Below, piece by piece: positions 28,001-40,000 of a DNA stretch of 64,000 nucleotides; position 1 is the stretch's first letter; each line of letters starts with the position of its first letter. The notes under the pieces are model-generated. The model had not been told where the DNA came from, ran no database searches, and saw only the letters and a list, made by a program, of their open reading frames with translations. The position numbers were made by a program, and so were the translations under genes. The stretch spans positions 13,014,142 to 13,078,141 of the forward strand of contig CM050654.1 in the NCBI GenBank assembly GCA_027574665.1, written 5' to 3'. This stretch comes from Rhynochetos jubatus. Taxonomy: Eukaryota; Chordata; Aves; Eurypygiformes; Rhynochetidae.

Positions 28001-31000
28001 GGAAGTAACTCAGCTTTCCAGGATAAATCAGTAGCTTCCAGGCTGTAAAAAATCATGCACATGCAAGCATGAGCATATTCATTATGCTGGCACCACGTTA
28101 GGACAGTGGATTAACATAACAGCTTTTCTTGCTCTCTGTGTGGATTCACAGGATTTTAAATTGTGAACAAGTTTGGGTCTACTGCAGTTAGCTACCATAG
28201 CAGTTTGTCAAACTAGAATCATTTCAGGTACCGCAAATCTTGGTTTTGCAAACCAAGTTAAGCAAAGCTCTAACTCTGTCATACACAAAACACTCCGCAG
28301 TTATTAGCCATGCAATTTCAGACACGTAATGAAAACTGTTAATAAGCTCCAACAGCACTGGCATTGAATTAAGATACAGTTTTATTAGCATCTTTTGAAC
28401 ATCAGAAGTTCCTATAGGAACATCTAAAATCTACCATATAAACCAAAATTTTGCTAGCTGCTGCAGAGCTTGTAGCAGGTCTGAAATGGTGTGCACTTAC
28501 ATGAAGTTAACACACTGAACTGCAACACACAGTCATTTTAAGTTCCGATTTTTAGAATACCAGGATACCGCTGTTTCTCCAAATACTGTTACATGACATC
28601 AGGACACAGTCCACAGCAAACCCACTATTATTAGATGAGGTTTTAGGTAGCAGTACTGAATTTGGCTAACCTGCACTTGATGCTGATCAAAGGTGCTAGA
28701 AAGGAGTAATAGCCACCTTTTCCTTGGATCAAGAAAAAATAATGATGACATTGGGCTATCAGCTGGAGGCAAGACTCTCTGGCTACACACCCCAGCACAG
28801 ATCCCAGAACAGACAAACACTATGCTAGCTCAATTCCCCAGGAAGCCTTCCCTAATCTGAAGGGCAGATTGAATTTACTTTGAGCTCATTTTGCAAATGT
28901 AAGCTAAGCCAGTGCTTTAAATCCATTTTGTAATGACTGTCATGACCTGATTCAAATAATCACTAAATGACCCACATTTCTAAATATTTTTCTTACAACA
29001 ACAGCTATTTGGGAATAAGAAAAAAAAAGATGCTTCAATCCACTCTTCCGAAGGCTTTGAGTGACAAGCGACGTCTTCTGTCATAGGATTCTAAAGAGAT
29101 GCTATAAAACATGCAATTTCAGAATCCAGCACAGCGTGCAGTGTCCACAAGAGAGCAACAGGAGCAACTTTGCACTGCTATGAAGGTCAAAAATATAGCT
29201 TGAAGAAGAAAAAGTTCACCTATTTTAATCTGCACTCATGCAGTAATTTTGAGAAAACCTGTTTCTTCCTGTTTTCTTGGTGATACAGAAAGCATGAATT
29301 ATTTACAGTGTGTTTTTTACTTTTCTTCCTAATCTCTTCCTTCCTAAGGAGGATATTTTATATGCTTTAAATTTAAATGTAGTCTCACAAGATCCATTTA
29401 AATAAAGAACAAGAACTGTTTATACTCACCACATTGATGAATTACTGTTCATACAGCCATAAATCCAGCTGTTTGTGTCCTGTAAAATCAATACCACAAA
29501 ACAGTACATTACCTATGTCTGACTTCTAAATATATTTATGTGTGTGTAAATATAAATGTATTAAAAATAGCAATTCTTTACTCCTAACAATGCAGGAGTT
29601 AATGCTGATATTCTTCAAAAATTCTATATGCTGTTTCAGTACATCAGATGTCAGCAACTGTTCTAAAATCCTCTGATAGCAGAACCTTGGTGCAGTTAAC
29701 TTACTAAAGAGAGGAACAAACTTCCATCTCCATCTCACTCCTTTTCTATGAAGCGTGTTTGCGGCAGCTATCACCACAGGGACCAGACTCTCATAAGGGT
29801 GTCCAACGCTGAAGTGTAAAAGCAAAGTTGGTGATAAAAAGTCTCTGAGATTTCCTCAATTATTTCTAGTGAGAGATATCCACCACCTTTTTCTCTTCAT
29901 GTCACAGTGAAGTCAGACTTCTGTGTCTATGATATCCTCCATTAAAAGTCTGGTAGCATGATCTTGGAATTAGAGTTACAAGGATGGAAAGACGAAGCAT
30001 AAGAGTGAAAGGCTGGGAGATTGTAGGAACCATTTTAAATAACTTCCATTTACCACCTTTTCTAGTTATGAATCAATACATTTTCTAAAAACAATTAGGT
30101 TAAGCAAACAAACTTTCACCACTTCCCTTAAAGAAAATACCCGCCTTACATAGGATGTAAAATTCAGTTTTACTAGTTTAATCTTTTCTACCTAAAAGAA
30201 ACGTCTCAAGGTACTATCTTAGATAATCAAGGAATACTTTAGATTTTGCTCCCACCCTTGAGAATTTAAGTGTTGTGAAACGATATCACAATGATGTCTC
30301 AGACATAATTCTGCACCTCCTCCTCGCAGTACTAATCCTGTCTTTAAGGTATACAAAGGCAAAAGTTACCCATTAAAGCACAACTAAGATCACAACAAAT
30401 GGATAAATATCAAAGGTGTTACTGGGAAGGACAATTTGACAAGCACTGAGAGTATACAATCTTTTTACACAATGATGGTATGAACCTCTTCCTTTTCAGA
30501 GCAGGAATGGCAACAGGGACAGGCAGGATGGAACAGGAAAGCGTCTCAATTTTCTTGCCACTCATCTAAAATACTCACATAATTGTGAAAAGTGTATTTA
30601 TCCCTCTCCAGTTTGCCGAGACATCACATTCATTTCTTTCAAAAAATATTTTAAAATATTTCAAAAACATTTTGGCTGAATTTATGTATCTTGAGCTAAA
30701 AATACAAGCGACAGCTGAGAAGGTGCTGTTTTCTCATCTGGCTTCCATTCGCTGCCACTGCTTTGTGGAAGATCTCTGCAGCATTTCAGGCTCACTTAAT
30801 TTTTATTATGGGAAAGCATAAACAGCTTTTGCAAGTTAGAAGTATGGCTGAATCCTCGCAGCACTAAAAATACCTTCTTCGTTCAAAGCCATCAATACAG
30901 AACTGCACTAAATTAAAGAAGAAAGTAATCTGGGGCTGACCATAAGAGTCAAAAAATACTGCGGTTCAGGTGGTCTCAGATCTTGAACGCTAAGTGTGGC

Positions 31001-34000
31001 AGGCCAAAACAAAGTACATCTAACACAATGTATTAGGCAGTGAATGTAAAAAGATGTCAGCAATTTCAACAACTGTTCATTAAACTGTCTTAAAACAGCA
31101 TCAAATTTAAATTAAAAAAAACCAGCTTTAGAAACAAACTCCAGACATTAAAGTATTTTCTCACCAACATACTGTTTTCACAGTAAACATGGCTGTATGT
31201 TTTTCTGTGGCTTGCAAGAGGAAATCTGAAATATTTTCCATCAGAATCCTTAAAAGTGAAACAAAAAGAAAATTGCTCATTAGTAAAACAAAACAAATAA
31301 GAACACATGATAAGAGAACAAAACGTTACTTACGTTGTAAGCTGAGTAAGTCCATTTTGTGGCTTTGACTGTAATCCACATGAAAGGTCCTAAAAACAAA
31401 TGTTTTTATATGCCACACTGCAGGAACTATTATCCTTATCTCCAAAATCTTGTCTTACGGCCAAGGTTGTATTCTCTTATCTGTTACTGGCCATAAACTT
31501 TATATCAACACTCAGGATTGCTACTGCTCAGAATTATGTGCAACAGTTACCATTAGTTACATAGGAAACAGCAAGATTCTAGGATCTAGTTACTACAAAT
31601 TAATTGTAAAATAAAACCCCTATGGAACTTGAAACAAAGCTCTCAAGGCAACCACACAAACAAGAAATTGAATGATACTAAGGTAATTACAGGGTGACTG
31701 ATTAAAGCTGAGGCAGCATTAGAAACAGCCCCAACCTTTGTTGCTGACAGCTTTTAAGAAAACCAATACAGCAACTTGTGTAGAAGCAAGTCAACGATGA
31801 AGTAACATGTACAAGAAAACAGTAACAGTTTAAAGACAAGTCCGGAGAACATAATACAGACGAATGAAGAGATCAGAGATACAGACAATGCAAACTGTCA
31901 CCCAAGGAGGATTCATCTATGCAACTACAGTAACAAGTTCATCACAGAAATGAAGATGCAGACATGAAATCCAATTTAAATATATTCCTCCTTATTCCTA
32001 AAAACTGACCCATAAAAAGGGCAAATAAACAAACAATCAGTTCTACAACCTCTTTGGGCACCTGTTCCAGTGTCTGACACTCTCCTGGTGAAGCACTCCT
32101 TCCTAATATCTAATTGGAATTTCTTTTGTTGTAATTGGACTCCACTGCCTCTTGTGTTATGAGTGTGCACCTCTGAGAAAGATGTAGTGTCACCTTCTCT
32201 CCAATCTTTCATTAGGTAGTTGAAGACAGACACAGGATGCCCCTGAGCATTCTCTTTAGGGTGAGAAAACCCAGCTCACTCAGCCTCTCCCCACCATGTC
32301 CTGTGCCACAGGAGCTAACCATTTTGGTGGTCCCCTGCTCCGTACTCGCTTCAGGACATGTCAGTGCCTAAAGACCTTCTTATACCAGGGTGGCCAGAAC
32401 TGGACACCAAAGTTCAAGCTACCTTAGAACTTCTGCAAGAGCTTACATTAGGAAAATCCCTGAAATAAAATGGTCTTCATAAAATGGTTCAGCCCACTTC
32501 AGCAAAACTGGGAATACAGCTGTGCCCTGAATAGTTCTGTTTAGTTCCCAAGATTCCATGCAGTCAGAACTCCTCACCTTTAACTACACATTCTTAGCAG
32601 TAACAAGGGAACCATTAGTGTGCAGTCCATCCTACCCTGCCATGCCATGAAAAAAGGGAAGTCACTGATGAAGCAGATCTAAATATTCAGGATTTCCATG
32701 AGTAGCACAGAACAAACACAGTGGCTCTACAACACCCATACTATCCCTCCTGCACACATCGGATGTAAGCATGGCTTAGACTGTACTTTTGACATTCAGC
32801 TATTCCCCATTTCTGAGATTGTCCACTGGACACCCTGGTGTAAATCCTGCCCATCCCCCAGAATCTAAGCCATATAAGTGTGACAGATTTTTCTCCTATC
32901 CCTTTTAACCTGTTTCGTGCTGAAACCATACAAAAGCTGATAGTTTAGGTCTATTAGCCATATAACATCTTAGCAATGCCTGAAGAAGGACAAAATGTAA
33001 TCCAGAAGTTTGTCAGTGAGAAGATCAACTACTAATAAAGGAGCGTCACTGAAATCTGTTCAAAAGAACACTCTTGCACACCTGAGAGTTCTGTAAAAGC
33101 TTCAGGACTTTCCTCATATATCTTTGCAGGGTGTCTCACAAAGTGGTGCTTCAGTACAGACATTCTCTTCTTTGGATCCTCAGTTATCTAAGAAAAGAAA
33201 AGCACATTGTCAAATTATATTTTACCAATTTGTGTGATTTATAATCATCACGTGATCATAGCTAGCAATACACTTTTAGGATGAGAGGCAGGAGAGACTG
33301 TTAGAAGACAAGGTATATTTGTTAACTCCAGAACAACTCTACCCCCTTCTGTCTCTCTAAATTGAATGTTTAAGTGAGTACCCCTAAGAAACCAGAGAAA
33401 TCTGTCCCAAACAGCCTCAAAAAAGATGACCTGGGAGCCTTCCTCTTCCATGTCCGAGGCTCTGCTCTTAGGTATTTTCAACATCTTGGTCCTTAACTCT
33501 AGCTCATGTTCACTGCTGCATAACATTGCAGAAAGGGAACAGAGTGCAGTGGGAGATTTCTCCAAAGGTTTTGAAAATGTCAGATGCAGGGTACTTATTT
33601 AGAAAAGCAATAAATAACTGGTAGCTGGAGGTAAACATGGTAGTATTTGACTTGCATTCTGTTTTTGTAAGGGCCAGTCGCAGAATAACACCACAAATGT
33701 GCTGGCCACTATAATGACAATCCATGGGACAGTTTGAGAAGTGTTACTGAGTTAAACTACCACAGGTTTTCACTCTTTGCATACTAGTCAGAGAAGGCGA
33801 CTCGAACAAACATCGAGGGGTTGCATTCAAAGCTATCAAAATTTGTTTGTGCTGGTGCAAGGTCAACTAAACCTGCTGCATTAGGGAAGAAAGGTTCAGT
33901 CCACACCCCAGATATTAAGCATCAAGCAATCAGCAACTGATTTAACACAAATTATTTCTGACATGTTGGTCAAACAACACAAAGCCATGGGGTTTTTCAG

Positions 34001-37000
34001 TAACTGGTACAAAAAAAGGGCAACATTTTCTCAGCATGACTTAGAATAATCAAGGAGTTTTCTGTGTAATAGGGTGATACTTGTCCTGATTAAGCATTCT
34101 GGATGGAAGAAGAAAGCATGATGGGAAAACAAAGAGGAGATCATATATACAAACCTGCCTTGTGTTTTCATCTATGAGATCAAAGAAAGCTCTAATGGTA
34201 GCCAGGATCAATTCTTTGCACCTACAAGACAGAATAAGTAACATCAAATCTAGAAAGGGGATATCCAGAGGAATAAAAGTGGTCAGAAGAGACATCGTAA
34301 TAACATTACACTGAAGTTAAATTATTGCATAATGCGAAAACAGTAGAGAACAGAGGGATGTAGCGTCAGTCAATTAACCTTTGTTCCATTAGCTTACCAC
34401 ACTATGGAGAGATGGTCTGTTGAGGCCCAAGCTCTAGGCACAGCTGAGCTCTGTTTGGGGAAGGAAAACAGTTAAGATTTTGTTAGTATTCAACATCTAA
34501 AAATTTTAAGCAAGCCTTTCCCCTCCTTATTTACACATATCTGTGCAAGTATTAAGAATAGCATTGATCTTAAGAGTTTCAGGGACTAGGGTACAACAGA
34601 ATGACTTCTTCAGTCAAAAATCTTACAAGTGCTGAAGCACTCAACTTGTAAAACAAAATGACTAAGTTATCCATGTTAGATACAGAGACTAATGGTAAAA
34701 GGGCAAATAATGGTATGGAGCAAACCTAGCAATAATGTCTTCAGAGACTACTTCTATGACAAATCTTACTATTTCAGTAAGTGGTCTTGGCATGCAAGAA
34801 TAGAAGCATGCCAATGAAAGCTGCTGCTAAAAAAAGCAAGGGCATCCTCACAGAAAGGAGCATTAGGACATCATGCAGAAAGAGCTGGACAGTTTGAAGC
34901 TATTGATTTCTATCAGTGTATTGCATGATTGCATTTTAAGGTCTAATAATATGAAAAATGCCTTCCATAAATGAAGCTTATCACCTAGTTGTACAACTCG
35001 ATGTAAGTAAGCTGTGAACTATTAATACATTACAGCTGGCAAGGAAAAAAACCTCAAAACAAACAACACAATCCCCAAAACAAAACAAAACCCACAAAAC
35101 AAACAAACCAAAAAAACACCCCACATAAAACAACATGAGAAAGAACTGGTACCACTACACATGAGATCTTATGCAAAATTCTGGACACCAACACTCAAGG
35201 GATATTAGCAGAGCAGATCCAGGGAACGGTTACTCGGACAAAGGGAATACAGGGTTAATCTTCTTAGTGTAGCAGAATCAGAGCTGAGTCTATTTATAGA
35301 CAGCTTTCTGTACAATGGCCAGGGAGGTAAACACCAAGGGAATGACAGCTATGATGTCAGAATAAACACATCTAAATCTGGCTTGCACTGTAAATGGAAG
35401 TTGGAAATTACAATTTTCTGGAGTGTTTTCCAGCTTCTTCCATTTTGGGAACAGGTTGATGGCAGGGGGATGGAATGACAAACCTAACTGCTTCTATGAT
35501 GTTGCCCGGTTAACTTTGAAAAGAGATAGACGCCTGCAAAAGCAGAAGGCTGGACTTGATGATCCAGTAGACGCTTTCTGTTCCTAAGTTCTTTGAAAAA
35601 CAATAAATATGAAAAGGCGGCTCAAAGCCAAAGCTGACTTCTTATAATCAAACCAGGATTCTACTCCTACACTGCACATCTGTCAGCCTGTACATACACA
35701 TCTCTTGCAGAAACGCAGGAAAATAAAACCCGAGTTCTGAAACTAAAAAGGTGCAAGAAGTTGGTGAAAAGAGACAGCACCAATTGGTAGATGATTCAAA
35801 TCTGCCCCAACACAACCTCTTCCAGTGGACATTCATTTATACTACGTCAACTATTGATGGTTTTATAACTGTACACAATCTACTTTGTGTTTTCACATGT
35901 AGGATTTTCACATTCAGTTATACTATGCTGCACATATAGACTATAATTAGACACAGATACATGCAATACAGAAACAGCTATCTAACACAGGTCCATGCAG
36001 AAACCAAAGAGAGTTTGCTTTTTTACCACAACAGATAAGGCACTGTCATGTTGACTCAATCTTGGTAGAAAAGCCAGTCCTGAACGAACTTGGTAATCTC
36101 TGAATCCTCCCGCCACAGAAAGGGTAGTTAAATTTCTTAAATCTTGGGCCTTTAGAATCCAGTGATTGTTTACAGCTGTATAAAAATCTGTAAAATATAT
36201 TAAAATCAATCACAAGTTCCTCATAAGTCTATTTGATACACAAAGACCGCTACAGAAACATTTACCTAAAAACTTCTGTAAGCCCCTCTAAAGGCATTCA
36301 ACCTCCAATTATCACTTTTGATTCAACTGAGAAGGAAAATTATTGTTTTAACCCCACGGAGGTAGCAGTTGGGAAAGACAGATACACTTCCTGTATCAGC
36401 TGAGCACATATGTTGTTCAAGTAGCAAACCACAGATTTATTTTACAGACAGCCACAGTCCAGAAAAAGTCAGCAAGGAAAAAGCATTGCATTGCAATCAA
36501 TTGTAGGAGGGAGAATTAATACACACACAATAAATCCAAGTCAGCAGCTAAAGATAATCCATTCCTCTCAGGTGCCAGAGAATAATGAAAATGAACGTCT
36601 GTTCCCTTTCCTTCACCAATTCCCTCAATATCTACATGTGGCAGCACAATTATCACTGAGCACCTAATTCAGCACTATAGTCTAGTCAAATCTAGCTTTT
36701 CAAGAAGTGTATAGTACATGATTATGCATCATTGTTTATGCCACAGTGAGCAGAAAATATGATCTTTTATGTAAATATATATATAAAACATACAATTATA
36801 TCTATATTCAATATTCTCACTCCCTCAACCTTGGGGCATGACAAACATTAAATTTAGCAACTCTCTTTAGGCAACTCATTTGATAATGGAAACTGTTACA
36901 GAGGTCAAGTTTTACAAAAAAAAGAAACAAAAAGAGTCATTCTCTGGAGAGCTTAAAAATTTAGTAGCACACTCTGCAACTTACTAAAATTACAAATTAT

Positions 37001-40000
37001 TGAGAGCTCCAGGCCCCGCACAGAAACTCAAGTCCACATAATCCATCTGACATGACACCCTACTTCCTTTCAGTATCCTAGCGCTCTCACACAACTACCT
37101 CAGTAACAAAGGAACAGATTCATTACAGTAAACAAACCAGCACGTTTTGCTGCTGGTTTGCAAGAATCTCACCTACTGATGCCCGAGAGGATCAACAAAG
37201 AAATGCAATGTAATTAGATAATCTGCAACACTTACTGGTAAGGTATCTGTCCAGAGGCATTACAGGTGCAACATGAGGTGTGGCTTGTGTAATGAGGAGG
37301 TTTATAAGTCCAGGCTTAAAATTCTTCAGAGTGAGCAGTGCTCTTGCAACAAGACCACCCATGGAATGACCCACAATTGCAACACTGCTCGGTGCAAATT
37401 CTCGATCCTTGAGCAAAGAGTAATTAGGCACATTTAAACCAGATTTGACATTGAACTATGGTTATCAGTTGCACATGTTTTCCCCAGAAACCAACACATC
37501 TTCTCCAGGATAATATTAATTAGTATCAACTTCATAAGTTTACAAAACGAATATTAATGTAGTTGCTATCTCAAAAAACGTGCTTAACATGCAGTTTGCA
37601 GCTCAAAAGGAAATACTATATGGCCCATGTAAGCATAAGAAACTTCAATTTATTTTAATTTCCAAGACTTCTAGGGACACAGGCTATCAAAGAGCTTTCC
37701 TAGAGAAAACAAGATGTAAGGTGATGCTATATTAATATTTTAACAAGCTGGGGAAAGTCTACATCTCTACTACAAGAAAAGCATACATTGCACATGGAAG
37801 TATTTATTTAGAAACACGATGTAGACCCTAACACCAAGGCTCCCGGACTGTCACAGACATTAAAAATCTATTAAAAAGCAGCACTTCTCTATGGCACTGT
37901 TATCACATTCAATTATCTATTCAACGTTATAAAGTCTGCCTCCCTTCTTCATCATTCTTCTGTTTTCCAGCAGAAAAGGCAGCCCAGAAATCCATTCCAA
38001 AATGCAACTTCACTACTCAGCGTATGTCACCACTTACCTTGTACAACTTAAGGATTACTTTTATGCATTCGTGCACAAACTTGGTCTGTCGTTGCAGACT
38101 ACCACCATACAACGCCACCAACTCCTCATTGAAGTTGACACTGAAGAAATTAAAATGATACTTGAAGTCAACATCTTCTGCTTTTCTAAGTGCAATGGAG
38201 CCAAGAGAACGTACTAGGAAAAGAAACCACATCAGTTAGAACAGTCTGATAGTCTCTGCTTAGCACCGTCATTAGGAGACAAACACAGATACTTAATCTA
38301 GTAGGAAACAGGTGTTATCTCAGACCCATTGTTCACCTCAAATATTTGCCACCCTTTTTTAATTCCCTAAAAGACATCCAAAAGCAAATAATCTCTTCTC
38401 TGTTACGCAAAAACATATTTTGTTGGTGTTTATGTTTATATTTTATAAATAATCAGAGCAAGAGTATCACCCAGTTACTGTCAGAACTGAACTGTCAAAT
38501 GAGGAAAGTAGTAATTATTTCCTATTTTTATAAGGATCCCTCTGATAAAAAAAATTCAGTAAGCATACCATAACAAGAGCTTACAGAAGAATGTGGAAAA
38601 GAGCAAACCTGATAAGAGGAAAAGAAAGTTTGGAATGAGTTAGCAAGAGCTGCGTACTGTGCTTAAGGCAGTTAACCATGCCACCACTGGCTACAGAGCT
38701 ATTTTATGCAAAAAAATAAAATCTATACAATACGAAGGATTCCTCCACCTGAGGGCCTCTCATTTGCACCTTCTTACCACCACCAGAACAAGGCAGCAAA
38801 ACAAGTAGTTCTGGCTTCAACTCTAGAGGCTCCGCTACTGCTAAGCTTTCCTAACATTTCTTTGAAAGCCATCAACTCTAGGACAACGTTCCCAAATACC
38901 ACCTAGACACATGTTCTCAAAGAAAATAACTTTGTAAAGGTTCTCTGAAATCAGCTGACTCAATCATCAAGTTCAGTGCAAACACAAGGAAAAGTGATCA
39001 CAGTAAGACACCAGGGTTTTTCCCCATACCTACACACCAGCTTGGCTACCATGCTAAGAGCGTTACTGTTTCAAAGCACATTTGAGAAAACAGAAGTAAC
39101 GCTCTGACAGACCTGACCTGGAAGAAATACTGAATACTTGAATAAACACAATGCTTCATGCTCAAACTACTAACGTCGACAGTTGCAATGAAAAATAAAA
39201 ATGCTTTAAAACTATTACTTATTTTCATTTGGAGCTTAGAAGTGTAAGAGGGAGCACCCTGGCAAATGAAAGCAGGCTATGTGTACAGTGAGAAGATGAT
39301 GCTAAGGAAAAAGCAGCACTACACAGAGGTAGGAAATAATGAAGCCACAGGGCAAGGTCCTGGATGTTGCTTATTTATAGACCATAATATGATCAACCAT
39401 TATGACTTTTGTTGCTATTATCTCAAACAGAAAACTTCTTGCCATTAAGCAATGCATCACTATTATGCTCTTTGTAACACCCATAACTTTGCTAAATGCT
39501 CACCTTGTTTGTAACTGCCAGCATTCCCAGGAAGAAAGAGAACTGGAATTCCTGTCAATAGGAGATTTTTGTTTTCTTCGGCATAGTGCCCTTCCCCATA
39601 GAGATAGAGCTCATATACTGGGTATCGTCTGGCTATTTTCTTCGGCAATTTTATTTTCTGTTGCAAAAGTTAAAAAGAAACCAATTACCTTGTCTATATT
39701 GCTGCAAGCGAGAAAAGAGAGCGGCTATGCAGTAATGTGAATGATCTGGCTGATGGTTTATGTATTGTTTTAAATTACAGCACAAAGCACACAGAATGAA
39801 AAACCCGGTTTGCTTAAAACCATTAAAGTATCAAGTACTTTGTTTCCGAAGGTATGATTGTGCACAAGGAGTGGCTGCAGTTACTTACTTGAAACAGTTA
39901 CTAACTTTAACTGGCTTTGAAACAAGCAAGTTAGTGTAATTATGTATCTGTTAAAGTTGCACATTCACAGAGTAAACCTGGCCCTACAGGGGAAAAGGCA

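Larger units (their letters stand above)
24343..31333 (-). other. PGAP1: PGAP1 introns 9-18
   Basis: Intronic apart from coding exons 10-18 (listed separately). The largest introns are 29480-31164 (1685 bp) and 28043-29429 (1387 bp). Homopolymer tracts occur at 26045-26062 (T) and 27759-27774 (A, the polypyrimidine tract of exon 13 on the transcript strand). No other element recognised. Confidence 0.6.

Noticed and set aside
33248-33565. 105-codon minus-strand open frame in PGAP1 intron 7
   Set aside because: It has no similarity to any PGAP1 segment, exons 7 and 8 join in frame without it, and it shows no recognisable family.
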